Made by a program: the position numbers and the translations under genes. Below, piece by piece: positions 17,643 through 26,560 of a DNA stretch of 64,000 nucleotides. Source of the DNA: Streptomyces profundus. Lineage in GTDB: Bacteria > Actinomycetota > Actinomycetes > Streptomycetales > Streptomycetaceae. How positions within the stretch are numbered: the first letter of the stretch is position 1; each line of letters opens with the position of its first letter. The notes under the pieces were generated by a model that saw nothing but the letters and a program-made list of their open reading frames with translations, did no database searches and was not told where the DNA came from. The stretch is from NCBI RefSeq assembly GCF_020740535.1, contig NZ_CP082362.1:2170001-2234000 (forward strand), in the 5' to 3' direction.

Positions 17643-19061
17643 TCACAGCGGCCAGGCGGCCAGCAGATCGCCGGGGCCGTAGGCGGCGTCGAGCCCCGGG
17701 CAGTCGACTCCACCGCGCGAGACCGCCACGACGGGAACGGGTTGGTCGGTGAGGGCCGCCCGGTGCCGATGGAGGGCGGCCAGGTCGTGCCGGTCGAAGG
17801 GCGACCGCTCCAGCCACTTGACGGAGCCGACGAAGAGCAACTCCCTGGCGACGGGGGCGCGATCCGCACCGACGATGTCGATCTCGACGTCGTTGGTGCG
17901 GGTCCAGTAGCCACCGACGGCGGGCGCCGCGGGGAGTCGGTCGTCGGGCAGCGTCCGGGCGAGCGCCTCCCGGACGAGCGGCTCGATCGCCCGGCCGCGC
18001 CAGCTGGTCCAGCTCTCCCGGATCCGCGCCAGGGTCAGATCGCCCCGCCCCCGCTCGATCTCCTCCATGGACGGGCCGAGCAGGTACAGCCAGAACCTGA
18101 GGTACGGATCGGCCACCCGGTAGCGGCGATCCTTCGACGGACGCGGCGACACGGGCAGCTCCGCCGCGACGATCCGCTTGTCCGTGAGCAGTTCCAGCGC
18201 TCGCTGCAACGGCGTGGCGCCGATACCGCCGGCCGCGCGGGCGATGTTGGTGAAGGTCCGCTCGCCGCTTCCGATGGCCGCCAGCACCGTACGCGCCTGA
18301 GCCCGCGGGGGGAACTCGGCGGCCAGCGAGCGCTCGGCCGACACCAGCAGCGCCGAGACGGGATCGCTCAGCGCCTCGGCGAGGAAGTCCCACAGGCCCG
18401 CGCCTCGCGGCCACTCCGCGCAGATCAGCGGCAGGCCGCCGGTGACCAGCGCGGCGTCGAAGGCCGCCGCCGGTTCGAGACCGAGCATCCGCCCCACCTC
18501 GGCGGGGTTCAGCGGCCCCAGCACCATCTCCCGGCCGCGCTGGTGGAAGGGGCGTCCATAGCCGTTCAGAGCCTCCATCATCGACAGGTCGGAGCCGATG
18601 AGGACCAGCAGCACCGGCCTGGTCTCCAGCACCCGGTCCCAGGCCCGCTGAAGGGTCCCCTCGAAGGCGCCGCCGGCATCCATCAGATACGGCACCTCGT
18701 CGATGACCAGCACGCTCGCCCGGTCCGCCGGCAGCGCCGCGGCCAGCACGTCGAACGCGGCGTCCCAGCTCTCCGGCCGCGCGGCGGCCACCAGCCCCGC
18801 CAACGGCAGCGTCGACGCCTGGGCGTCCCTGGCCAGCCGCGCCAGATCGTCCCGGGGGGAGGCACCGGTCGCCGCGTAGAACAGGAACGGGGCGCCCGAG
18901 CGCTCAGCGAACCGCTCGACCAGCCGCGACTTGCCCACCCTGCGCCGCCCGCGCAACATCAGGCACCGCCCGGGCCGCTCCCCGCCGACCCCCGCCGCCA
19001 CCTTCCGCAGCTCCCGCCCCAACGTCGCCAGCTCCTGCCGACGGCCCACGAAGTCCACCAT
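17643..19061 (-). CDS. ATP-binding protein, ATPase_2 plus DUF234
   Basis: A protein of 472 residues of the archaeal-type STAND-like ATPase family. It has Walker A in GRRRVGKSRLVERF (about 37-50) and Walker B VLVIDEVPYLMD. A winged-helix segment (about 245-300, TVLAAIGSGERTFTNIARAAGGIGATPLQRALELL) follows, then a C-terminal DUF234/PD-(D/E)XK-like domain with NDVEIDIVG...LFVGSVKW. In the last motif the usual acidic residue of ExK is Ser, so nuclease activity is doubtful. Members of this family have no settled function; regulatory or defence roles have been proposed. The upstream palindrome at 19086-19116 suggests autoregulation through the winged helix. It is convergent with the sigma factor operon. 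Confidence 0.82.
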   Translation of the reverse strand: MVDFVGRRQELATLGRELRKVAAGVGGERPGRCLMLRGRRRVGKSRLVERFAERSGAPFLFYAATGASPRDDLARLARDAQASTLPLAGLVAAARPESWDAAFDVLAAALPADRASVLVIDEVPYLMDAGGAFEGTLQRAWDRVLETRPVLLVLIGSDLSMMEALNGYGRPFHQRGREMVLGPLNPAEVGRMLGLEPAAAFDAALVTGGLPLICAEWPRGAGLWDFLAEALSDPVSALLVSAERSLAAEFPPRAQARTVLAAIGSGERTFTNIARAAGGIGATPLQRALELLTDKRIVAAELPVSPRPSKDRRYRVADPYLRFWLYLLGPSMEEIERGRGDLTLARIRESWTSWRGRAIEPLVREALARTLPDDRLPAAPAVGGYWTRTNDVEIDIVGADRAPVARELLFVGSVKWLERSPFDRHDLAALHRHRAALTDQPVPVVAVSRGGVDCPGLDAAYGPGDLLAAWPL

Positions 19062-19085
19062 GCCCGTCGACCTCCAGCCGCGACA

Positions 19086-19116
19086 CTAACGACGATGTTA
19101 CTAACATAGACGTTAG
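19086..19116. promoter_or_regulatory. 31-base double palindrome, probable operator
   Basis: Nested arms CTAACG (19086-19091) and CGTTAG (19111-19116) enclose TGTTA (19096-19100) and TAACA (19102-19106), all centred on the single base 19101. Thirteen of the fifteen base pairs about the centre match. The element is AT-rich against a GC-rich background and lies 24 bases before the ATPase start, where a promoter should be. Four TAAC-type half-sites suggest two dimers. Confidence 0.7.
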
Positions 19117-19136
19117 CGGAACGCCTCCGCCAGCCC

Positions 19137-20225
19137 TCACACGTTGAAGCGGAACTCCACCACGTCGCCGTCGCGCATCACGTAGTCCTTGCCCTCCATC
19201 CGGGCCCGGCCGCGGGCGCGGGCGTCGGTGACGGAGCCGGCTTCGACGAGGTCGTCGAACGAGATGACCTCCGCCTTGATGAAGCCCTTCTGGAAGTCGG
19301 TGTGGATCACGCCGGCGGCCTCGGGGGCGGTGGCGCCCTGCTTGATCGTCCAGGCCCTGGCCTCCTTGGGGCCGGCCGTGAGGTAGGTCTGGAGGCCGAG
19401 CGTGGCGAAGCCGACCCGGGCCAGGGTGGCGAGGCCCGGCTCGTCCTGACCGACGGTCTGGAGGAGTTCGAGCGCCTCGTCGTCCTCCAGCTCGGCGAGG
19501 TCCGCCTCCAGCTTGGCGTTGAGGAAGATCGCCTCGGCGGGCGCGACCAGCGCCCGCTGCTCCTCCTTGAACGCCTCGTCGGTCAGCTCGTCCTCGTCCA
19601 CGTTGAAGAGGTAGAGGAACGGCTTGACCGTCAGCAGATGCAGCTCGCGGAGCGGCTCGGCGCGCTCGCCGCCCTGGGCGATGCCGGCCGCGAAGAGGGT
19701 GCGCCCCTCCTCCAGGATCGCCTGGGCCTCCTCCACCGCGCGGACCAGCGGCTGCTTGTCCTTCTTGACCCTGGCCTCCTTCTGGAGCCGGGGCAGCACC
19801 TTCTCGATGGTCTGGAGGTCGGCCAGGATCAGCTCGGTGTCGATCGTCTCGATATCGCTCTTGGGCGAGACCTTGCCATCCACATGGACCACGTTCTCGT
19901 CACGGAAGGCCCGGATCACCTGGCAAATCGCGTCGGACTCGCGGATGTTGGCGAGGAACTTGTTCCCCAGGCCCTCACCCTCGCTTGCGCCCCGCACGAT
20001 CCCGGCGATGTCGACGAAGTCCACCGTGGCCGGGAGCACCCGCTGGGAGGAGAACACCTCGGCCAGCTTCTCAAGGCGGGGGTCGGGGACGCCGACCACG
20101 CCGATGTTGGGCTCGATGGTGGCGAACGGATAGTTGGCCGCGAGCACGTCGTTCTTGGTCAGGGCGTTGAACAGCGTGGACTTGCCGACGTTGGGCAGGC
20201 CGACGATTCCGATCGTGAGCGACAC
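19137..20225 (-). CDS. ychF: Ribosome-associated ATPase/GTPase YchF (Obg family)
   Basis: A universally conserved P-loop protein of 362 residues. It has G1 GLPNVGKSTLFNAL, G3 DIAG, a degenerate G4 NVDED (NxxE) that favours ATP over GTP, a coiled-coil insertion (about 140-200) and a C-terminal TGS domain (GKDYVMRDGDVVEFRFNV). It binds ribosomes and is linked to translation and oxidative stress responses. Start GTG 20225 has GGGAAG seven bases upstream. It is divergent from the DUF6542 gene. Confidence 0.96.
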   Translation of the reverse strand: MSLTIGIVGLPNVGKSTLFNALTKNDVLAANYPFATIEPNIGVVGVPDPRLEKLAEVFSSQRVLPATVDFVDIAGIVRGASEGEGLGNKFLANIRESDAICQVIRAFRDENVVHVDGKVSPKSDIETIDTELILADLQTIEKVLPRLQKEARVKKDKQPLVRAVEEAQAILEEGRTLFAAGIAQGGERAEPLRELHLLTVKPFLYLFNVDEDELTDEAFKEEQRALVAPAEAIFLNAKLEADLAELEDDEALELLQTVGQDEPGLATLARVGFATLGLQTYLTAGPKEARAWTIKQGATAPEAAGVIHTDFQKGFIKAEVISFDDLVEAGSVTDARARGRARMEGKDYVMRDGDVVEFRFNV

Positions 20226-20367
20226 GTGAGACTTCCCGGAACGAGTGAGGGGTGGACGCGGCTCACCAGTCTACGGGCGCCCTCGGGACCACCCGCCGGG
20301 CGCGGTCATATCGACCGTTAAGCGTGTCCCGCCCGGCGTGGCCCCACCAGCGGCTTACGTTGGACCG

Positions 20368-20880
20368 GTGGAACACAGCACGCACACAACTCGGCACCCT
20401 CGGCAACATTCCGCCGTGGCGCGCCGGCGGGTGCCTCGACCCGCAGGAGCGACGCCGGCCTCGGCCCGGGCCAGAACCGGCGGGCCGCGCCGGGCACCGC
20501 TCCTGGTCGCCCTCGGCCGACTCCCACGCCCCCGGCTCACCGGCCTCGGCTGCGGGGTGCTGGCCACCTCGGCCATGGTGGTGGCCGCCTGGTTCTGCGA
20601 GCTGCTCGGCGGGGCGCCCACCCTCTACGGGGTGCTGTTCGTGCTGGCGTCGGTCGCGGCGGCCGGCTGGGTCAGGCCGGCCGAGCTGATCTGTGGGCCG
20701 ATCGCCGCGCCCCTCGCCTTCGCGGTGGGGCTGCTGGCCACCACGGGGCCCATGAACACCGTCACCGAGCTGGCGCTCCGCGCCCCCTGGCTCTTCGTGG
20801 GCACCGGCGTCGCCCTCTGGATCGCCCTGGTGCGCAAGGGCCTTCAGCTGCTCCGCCGCCGGCTGCGCCGGGGCCGCTGA
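20368..20880 (+). CDS. DUF6542 membrane protein
   Basis: A protein of 170 residues with an Arg/Pro-rich N-terminal 55 residues and then four hydrophobic helices. The sequence RLTGLGCGVLATSAMVVAAWFCELLGG and the GPIAAPLAFAVGLLATT block characterise the actinobacterial DUF6542 domain. It ends in a highly basic tail (RRRLRRGR). GTG 20368 is chosen; TACGTT at 20356-20361 would give a leaderless mRNA. The neighbourhood of ychF and ispH is conserved in streptomycetes. Function unknown. Confidence 0.8.
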   Translation: MEHSTHTTRHPRQHSAVARRRVPRPAGATPASARARTGGPRRAPLLVALGRLPRPRLTGLGCGVLATSAMVVAAWFCELLGGAPTLYGVLFVLASVAAAGWVRPAELICGPIAAPLAFAVGLLATTGPMNTVTELALRAPWLFVGTGVALWIALVRKGLQLLRRRLRRGR

Positions 20881-20908
20881 GGCCCTGCCAGGGGCGGCTC
20901 TCAGCCGC

Positions 20909-21892
20909 TCAGCTCTTGACCTTGGCCGCGGCCTCGGCGCGCAGATCCCTGCGCAGCTCCTTGGGCAGCGAGAACTGGATGTGCTCGTCCATCGGCTGAA
21001 CGATCTCCACATCGGCGAAGCCGCGCTCGGTCAGCCACTCCAGCACGCCCTCCACCAGGACCTCGGGCACCGAGGCTCCCGAGGAGAGGCCAACCGTGCG
21101 CACCCCGTCCAGCCAGGACTCGTCAATCTCCGAGGCGTTGTCCACCAGATAGGCGGCGCGCGCGCCGGCGCCGAGCGCCACCTCCACCATGCGGACCGAG
21201 TTCGAGGAGTTCTTGGAGCCGACCACCAGCACCAGCTCGGCGTCGGCGGCGACCTGCTTGATGGCGGTCTGACGGTTCTGGGTGGCGTAGCAGATGTCGT
21301 CGCTCGGCGGGCTGACCAGCTGCGGGAACCGGCCCTTGAGCGCGTCGACGGTCTCCATGGTCTCGTCGACCGAGAGCGTGGTCTGGGAGAGCCAGACGAC
21401 CCGCTCCGGGTCCCTGACCTGGACGTTCGCCACATCCTCCGGACCGTCGACCAGGGTGATGTGCTCCGGCGCCTCCCCGCTGGTGCCGATGACCTCCTCG
21501 TGTCCTTCGTGACCGATCAGCAGGATGTCGAAGTCGTCCTTGGCGAACCGGACGGCCTCCTTGTGCACCTTGGTGACCAACGGGCAGGTGGCGTCGACGG
21601 TGGCCAACTTCCCGCGCTCCGCCTCCCGATGGACCTCGGGCGACACCCCATGCGCGGAGAAGATCACGATTTCGCCCTCGGGGACCTCCGCGGTCTCCTC
21701 GACGAAGATGGCGCCCTTCTGTTCCAGGGTGCGCACCACGTACTTGTTGTGCACGATCTCGTGCCGCACGTAGACGGGTGCGCCGTACTGCTTGAGTGCC
21801 TGCTCAACGGCTATGACGGCGCGGTCCACGCCCGCGCAGTAGCCCCGAGGGGCGGCCAGTAGGACGCGACGACGCTCGGTGTCTTCAGCCAT
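20909..21892 (-). CDS. ispH: 4-hydroxy-3-methylbut-2-enyl diphosphate reductase
   Basis: The last enzyme of the MEP isoprenoid pathway (also LytB), reducing HMBPP to IPP and DMAPP with an iron-sulfur cluster. About 327 residues. The three cluster cysteines are seen in [22 protein letters not shown] and [11 protein letters not shown]. The catalytic Glu lies in [10 protein letters not shown], and a conserved GSKNSSNS motif is present. The start is ATG 21892 (MAEDTE); ATG 21901 is an alternative nine bases upstream. It is divergent from xseA with 73 bases between them. Its 3' end faces the DUF6542 gene. Confidence 0.96.
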   Translation of the reverse strand: MAEDTERRRVLLAAPRGYCAGVDRAVIAVEQALKQYGAPVYVRHEIVHNKYVVRTLEQKGAIFVEETAEVPEGEIVIFSAHGVSPEVHREAERGKLATVDATCPLVTKVHKEAVRFAKDDFDILLIGHEGHEEVIGTSGEAPEHITLVDGPEDVANVQVRDPERVVWLSQTTLSVDETMETVDALKGRFPQLVSPPSDDICYATQNRQTAIKQVAADAELVLVVGSKNSSNSVRMVEVALGAGARAAYLVDNASEIDESWLDGVRTVGLSSGASVPEVLVEGVLEWLTERGFADVEIVQPMDEHIQFSLPKELRRDLRAEAAAKVKS

Positions 21893-21965
21893 GTGCCCCA
21901 TCGTAGATGCGGGGGCGGGAGAAGGAAGAGGCTCGCTGTCAGTGGTCGGCGTTAGCGTGAGACCC

Positions 21966-23249
21966 ATGACAGCGACGCAGACTTCGGCGGAGGCGCCGAT
22001 CCCGGTCGGCGAGGTCTCCCGCCTCATCGGCGGCTGGATCGACCGGTTGGGCGCGGTGTGGGTGGAGGGGCAGATCACTCAGCTCTCCCGCCGGCCCGGC
22101 TTCGGGGTGGTCTTCCTCACCCTCCGCGATCCGGCGCGGGACGTCTCGCTCCGGGTCACCTGCTTCCGTGGCGTCTTCGACCGGGTCGCCGACGTGATAG
22201 GCGAGGGCGCCCGGGTGGTGGTCCTGGGCAAGCCCGAGTGGTACGCGCCGCGCGGCGAGTTGTCGCTGCGGGCCTCGGAGATCCGCGCGGTCGGCGTGGG
22301 TGAGCTGCTGCTCCGGCTGGAGCGCCTGCGGGTGGCGCTGGCCGGGGAGGGTCTCTTCGCCGCCGAGCGCAAACGGCCGCTGCCCTTCCTGCCGGGGAAC
22401 ATCGGCCTGGTGACGGGCCGGGCGTCGGCCGCCGAACGCGACGTGCTGGAGAACGCCAGGCTCCGCTGGCCGGCCGTGCGGTTCACGGTGCGCAATGTCG
22501 CGGTGCAGGGCGTGCAGGCGGTGTCCCAGGTGATCGAGGCCGTCCGGGAGTTGGACGCCGATCCCGGGGTCGAGGTGATCATCGTGGCCAGGGGCGGGGG
22601 CAGCGTGGAGGATCTGCTGCCCTTCTCGGACGAGCGGTTGGTGCGCGCGGTCGCCGACTGCCGCACGCCGGTGGTCTCCGCGATCGGCCATGAGCCGGAC
22701 ACCCCGCTGCTGGATCTGGTCGCCGATCTCCGCGCCTCGACGCCCACCGACGCGGCCAAGCGCACGGTGCCGGACGTGGGCGAGGAGCTGTCCCGGATCG
22801 GGGAGTTGCGCCGGCGGGCGCGCTGGTCGGTGGAGGCGCTGCTGGGTCGGGAGGAGAGGGGGCTGGCCGGCGTCTGCTCCCGGCCGGTGCTGGCCGAGCC
22901 GCGCCGGATGGTGGATGAGCGCGCGGCGGAGCTGACATCCCTGGTCGAGCGCTCCCGGCGGACGCTGGGGCATCGGCTGGAGGCGGCGAGCGCCGATCTG
23001 GCGCACACCCGCGCCCGGGTGGTGGCCCTCTCCCCCGCCGCCACCCTGCGCCGGGGGTACGCGGTGCTGCGCCGCGCGGACGGCGGCGTGGTCCGGGCGG
23101 CGGACGAGGTCGCCCCGGGTGAGCCGCTGCGGGCGCGGGTCGCCGACGGGGAGTTCGGAGTGCGGGTCCTGGACGCGGGCGAGGGCCATGAGGACGGCGT
23201 CGGCCGTTCGGAGGGCGTGCCTGGCGGCACATCGGGAGGCATAGGGTGA
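21966..23249 (+). CDS. xseA: Exodeoxyribonuclease VII large subunit
   Basis: The large subunit of the single-strand exonuclease, 427 residues. An N-terminal OB fold (about 10-110, [22 protein letters not shown]) is followed by the catalytic domain with [29 protein letters not shown] and [15 protein letters not shown] sequence (here [14 protein letters not shown]), a coiled-coil region (about 270-370) and a C-terminal RGYAVLRR motif. ATG 21966. Its stop overlaps the xseB start (TGATG), coupling the two subunits. XseA with several XseB copies degrades single-stranded DNA in repair. Confidence 0.96.
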   Translation: MTATQTSAEAPIPVGEVSRLIGGWIDRLGAVWVEGQITQLSRRPGFGVVFLTLRDPARDVSLRVTCFRGVFDRVADVIGEGARVVVLGKPEWYAPRGELSLRASEIRAVGVGELLLRLERLRVALAGEGLFAAERKRPLPFLPGNIGLVTGRASAAERDVLENARLRWPAVRFTVRNVAVQGVQAVSQVIEAVRELDADPGVEVIIVARGGGSVEDLLPFSDERLVRAVADCRTPVVSAIGHEPDTPLLDLVADLRASTPTDAAKRTVPDVGEELSRIGELRRRARWSVEALLGREERGLAGVCSRPVLAEPRRMVDERAAELTSLVERSRRTLGHRLEAASADLAHTRARVVALSPAATLRRGYAVLRRADGGVVRAADEVAPGEPLRARVADGEFGVRVLDAGEGHEDGVGRSEGVPGGTSGGIG

Positions 23250-23503
23250 TGGCCATGACGGAGCCGGACGAGGGTGCGACGCTCAGCTACGAGCAGGCGC
23301 GGGACGAGCTGGTCGACGTCGTCCGCAGGTTGGAGACGGGCGGGGCGACGCTGGAGGAGTCGCTGGCGCTGTGGGAGCGCGGCGAGGAGTTGGCGCGGAT
23401 CTGTGGCCGCTGGCTGGAGGGCGCCAGGGCCAGGCTGGACGCGGCGCTGGCGGAGCGCGACGAGACGGAGGACACCTCCGAGGAGGCGGCGGCGGAGGAA
23501 TAG
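23249..23503 (+). CDS. xseB: Exodeoxyribonuclease VII small subunit
   Basis: The small subunit, 84 residues: [53 protein letters not shown] is the full XseB helix-loop-helix signature. It is acidic at the C-terminus. ATG 23249 shares its A with the xseA stop and lies nine bases after GGGAGG (23234-23239); a GTG at 23246 is also possible. Confidence 0.95.
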   Translation: MAMTEPDEGATLSYEQARDELVDVVRRLETGGATLEESLALWERGEELARICGRWLEGARARLDAALAERDETEDTSEEAAAEE

Positions 23504-23571
23504 CCGGCGGGGGCCTTCTCGTTCCCGTTGAGTTCGGCTGTTCGTCACCGCCCAGGAAGGCCCGCCCGCTC

Positions 23572-24165
23572 ATGTCGCTCGCTCTTGACCCCGCCAGCCA
23601 GGATCTCCTCTTCCGGGAGGCGCACACCGCCCGCTCGTTCACCGACGAGCCCGTGTCCGACAAGACGGTCGAGACCATCTACGACCTGGTCAAGCTGGCC
23701 CCCACGGCGTACAACACCTCGCCCCTGCGGGTCACGGTGCTGCGCACCGGGCCGGCCAGGGAACGCCTGCTGCCGCTGGTCTCCCGGAGCAACCGGCCGC
23801 GGGTCGCCGCCGCCCCGCTCACCGCGATCCTCTCCGCCGACCTGCACTTCCACGAGAAGCTCCCAACGCTGATGCCGGCCCTGCCCACCCTCAAGGACGA
23901 CGTGTACGGCGACGCCGAGGTGCGGGAGAGCCAGGCCCTGCTCAACACCGGCCTACAGATGGGGTACTTCCTGCTGGGCGTGCGGGCGGCCGGGCTGGCC
24001 GTCGGGCCCATGTCGGGCTTCGACGCCAAGGCGGTGGACAAGGAGTTCTTCGGCGACGGGCGGCAGCGTTCGCTGGTGCTGGCGAACATCGGGCACCCGG
24101 CCCCCGACGCCTACGGCCCCAGGGCGCCGAGGCTGGCCGCTGACGAGGCGATCACCACCCTGTGA
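23572..24165 (+). CDS. Malonic semialdehyde reductase / nitroreductase family (RutE-like)
   Basis: A flavoprotein of 197 residues of the nitroreductase superfamily, RutE/HadB group. It shows the N-terminal FREAHTARSFTDEPV with the FMN-contact Arg, LAPTAYNTSPLRV and a late GPMSGFDAKAVDKEFF. The likely reaction is NAD(P)H reduction of malonic semialdehyde to 3-hydroxypropionate. No rut genes are nearby, so the physiological substrate may differ. ATG 23572 with AGGAAGG upstream. It follows xseB as a separate cistron. Confidence 0.9.
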   Translation: MSLALDPASQDLLFREAHTARSFTDEPVSDKTVETIYDLVKLAPTAYNTSPLRVTVLRTGPARERLLPLVSRSNRPRVAAAPLTAILSADLHFHEKLPTLMPALPTLKDDVYGDAEVRESQALLNTGLQMGYFLLGVRAAGLAVGPMSGFDAKAVDKEFFGDGRQRSLVLANIGHPAPDAYGPRAPRLAADEAITTL

Positions 24166-24205
24166 GCGGCGCCGGCGGCGCGGCGAGCGCGCGACGGCGG
24201 CTCGT

Positions 24206-24856
24206 TCAGGCGCCGGCGTCCTGGGGCTCCAGGGCGCCGGCCATCCTGGCCAGTTGATCCATCGGCGCGGTGCCCATCACCACGGTGGTCACATCGGCCT
24301 CGGAGAGCACCAGCGCGTCGTACTTCTCGCCCTCCCAGCGCGCCCAGTCCCGGCCGTCCACCCGCTCGGTGGCGCCGGTGTCCTCTGCCTGCTGGGTGAC
24401 GGAGCGGACGAAGTCGTCCGCCGCTCCGTCCGCCTGCGCCAACGCGACATAGTCCTCGTCCGGGTTGACGAAGCCGAGCCGCCAGGTCGCCCCGTGCGCC
24501 CCCTGGGGTTCGAACCGCACCGAGGTGGCCCGCCAGTCCGCGGAGAGCCCCTCGGGCACCAGCACCGGGTAGGGCGCCGCCCGCGCCGCGGTCGCGGACG
24601 CCACCTCGTACTCCACCGTCCGCACCGGGTCCTGGCCGCCGCCGTCGTTGAACATCAGGAAGTAGGCGACGAAGGTGGCGGCGCAGATCAGGGCCAGGGA
24701 GAGCACCATGTTCTGGATGGTCTGGAGACGCAGCCGCTTCATCCGGCGGGCCGACGCGTCGTCGCCCCCGGGCGCCGGGGTCGGGCTCGCCCCGTCCGTC
24801 GGCTCGTCGTTCGTCTGAGCCGCGGGCGCGGCCTCCGTCACGTCTTCGTTCGCCAC
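24206..24856 (-). CDS. DUF4245 domain membrane protein
   Basis: A protein of about 216 residues: an acidic/proline-rich cytosolic N-terminus, one membrane helix ([20 protein letters not shown]) and an extracytoplasmic domain with the DUF4245 features [20 protein letters not shown] and [18 protein letters not shown]. Function unknown; the family commonly sits beside glpX in streptomycetes, as here (divergent). The start is uncertain: GTG 24856 or ATG 24913, neither with a strong ribosome site. Confidence 0.85.
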   Translation of the reverse strand: MANEDVTEAAPAAQTNDEPTDGASPTPAPGGDDASARRMKRLRLQTIQNMVLSLALICAATFVAYFLMFNDGGGQDPVRTVEYEVASATAARAAPYPVLVPEGLSADWRATSVRFEPQGAHGATWRLGFVNPDEDYVALAQADGAADDFVRSVTQQAEDTGATERVDGRDWARWEGEKYDALVLSEADVTTVVMGTAPMDQLARMAGALEPQDAGA

Positions 24857-25011
24857 CCCGCCATGGTCCCGCACGGCGCGGCTCGCGCCACAGCCGCCCC
24901 CTGGTTCGCTCATCAGATAGGCACTCTGCTCATCTGTGGCTTGGCGGGCTAGAGTCGGAGCACCCTCGCCTCAGCACGGCGCGCTCCCGGCGCGCGGAAA
25001 GGTGCGTCCCG

Positions 25012-26049
25012 ATGACCGACCAGCATCTGCCCTCCCCCCTACGGGTGGCTCCCGAAGCCCCGGACCGCAACCTGGCGTTGGAGCTGGTCAGGGTGACCGA
25101 GGCCGGCGCGATGGCGTCCGGGCGATGGGTCGGCAGGGGGGACAAGAACGGCGCCGACGACGCGGCCGTGCGGGCCATGCGCGCGCTGATCTCCACCGTC
25201 TCGATGAACGGCGTGGTGGTCATCGGCGAAGGTGAGAAAGACCACGCCCCGATGCTCTACAACGGCGAGCGGGTCGGCGACGGCACGGGGCCCGAGTGCG
25301 ATGTCGCCGTGGATCCGGTGGACGGCACCACCCTCACCGCCAAGGGGATGGACAACGCCGTCTCCGTGTTGGCGGTCGCCGAGCGCGGGGCGATGTTCGA
25401 CCCCAGCGCCGTCTTCTACATGGACAAGCTGGCCACGGGCCCCGAGGCCGCCGAGTATGTCGACATCGACGCGCCGCCCGAGGTCAATGTGCGCCGGGTG
25501 GCCAAGGCCAAGGGCGGCTCGCCGGCGGATGTGACGGTGGTCATCCTGGACCGGCCGCGCCACCACGACCTGGTGCGCCGGGTGCGGGAGAGCGGCGCCC
25601 GGATCAAGTTCATCCAGGACGGCGACGTGGCCGGCGCCATCATGAGTGTGCGCGAGGACACCGGGGTCGATCTGCTGCTGGGCGTCGGCGGCACCCCGGA
25701 GGGCATCATCGCGGCCTGCGCCATCAAGTGCCTGGGCGGCACCATCCAGGGCAAGCTCTGGCCCAAGGACGAGGAGGAGCGCCGCGCGGCGTTGGACGCG
25801 GGCCACGACCTGGACCGGGTCCTGCACACCGACGATCTGGTGCACGGCGAGAACGCGTTCTTCGTCGCCACCGGCGTCACCGACGGCGAGCTCCTGCGCG
25901 GCGTGCGCTACCGCGCCGAGACCGCCAGCACGCAGTCCCTGGTGGTCCGTTCACGCTCGGGCACCATCCGGCAGATCGACTCCACCCACCGGCTGTCCAA
26001 GCTGCGCGCCTACAGCGCCATCGACTTCGACAGCCCGAGCGGGCGTTAG
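25012..26049 (+). CDS. glpX: Class II fructose-1,6-bisphosphatase
   Basis: The gluconeogenic phosphatase, 345 residues, Li+-sensitive fold. The metal-binding motif is [17 protein letters not shown], with an upstream [16 protein letters not shown] and a late [19 protein letters not shown]. It dephosphorylates fructose-1,6-bisphosphate. ATG 25012 with GGAAAGG upstream. Its TAG stop overlaps the TAA stop of the convergent HxlR gene, so the two genes share three bases of stop codon. Confidence 0.96.
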   Translation: MTDQHLPSPLRVAPEAPDRNLALELVRVTEAGAMASGRWVGRGDKNGADDAAVRAMRALISTVSMNGVVVIGEGEKDHAPMLYNGERVGDGTGPECDVAVDPVDGTTLTAKGMDNAVSVLAVAERGAMFDPSAVFYMDKLATGPEAAEYVDIDAPPEVNVRRVAKAKGGSPADVTVVILDRPRHHDLVRRVRESGARIKFIQDGDVAGAIMSVREDTGVDLLLGVGGTPEGIIAACAIKCLGGTIQGKLWPKDEEERRAALDAGHDLDRVLHTDDLVHGENAFFVATGVTDGELLRGVRYRAETASTQSLVVRSRSGTIRQIDSTHRLSKLRAYSAIDFDSPSGR

Positions 26050-26474
26050 GACCCTCCCGGCCCCCCGCCGGCCGCGTCGTGCCGGGCGCGCGCCTCGGCC
26101 ACCTCGGGGCCGTGCGCCAACGCCCAGTGGGCCAGCGCCGACAGCGGATCGAGCAGGGTGCGGCCCAGCGGGCTGAGATCGTACTCGACGGTGGCCGGCA
26201 CGGTCGCGAAGACCGTGCGGGTCACCAGGCCGTCGCGCTCCAGGGCGCGGAGCGTCCTGGTGAGCATCCGCTGACTGATCTCCTCGATGCCCCGGTGGAG
26301 TTGGTGGAACCGGAGCGGCCCGTCGCCCAGGCAGACCAGGACCAGCACGCTCCATTTGTCGCCGACCCGGCGCAGCACGTCCGTCGCCGGACAGGCCTGA
26401 TGCTCCGCCGCCCGCACCGGCAGCGCCAGCCGCGCCTCCGGGGGCATCCGTACGGCATTGTCCGCTGTGGACAT
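26046..26474 (-). CDS. HxlR family transcriptional regulator
   Basis: A winged-helix regulator of 142 residues: the HxlR core runs [32 protein letters not shown], then [27 protein letters not shown] and [13 protein letters not shown]. The N-terminal Cys of this family (QACPA) is a common redox or electrophile sensor. ATG 26474 has GGAGG seven bases upstream. It is divergent from an SDR gene, which it likely represses through the palindrome between them. Confidence 0.92.
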   Translation of the reverse strand: MSTADNAVRMPPEARLALPVRAAEHQACPATDVLRRVGDKWSVLVLVCLGDGPLRFHQLHRGIEEISQRMLTRTLRALERDGLVTRTVFATVPATVEYDLSPLGRTLLDPLSALAHWALAHGPEVAEARARHDAAGGGPGGS

Positions 26475-26500
26475 CAATGTGCCTCCTTCCGTCATTCCTC

Positions 26501-26519
26501 CGGATCAGCTGATAATCCG
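26501..26519. promoter_or_regulatory. Palindrome between the HxlR and SDR genes
   Basis: CGGAT (26501-26505) and ATCCG (26515-26519) flank the perfect 8-base palindrome TCAGCTGA (26505-26512), in the 86-base divergent intergenic stretch. The position fits an HxlR operator controlling both genes. Confidence 0.5.
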
Positions 26520-26560
26520 TCGCGAACCCAGCGTAGTCAGACGGACAGTCAGGAGACGGC

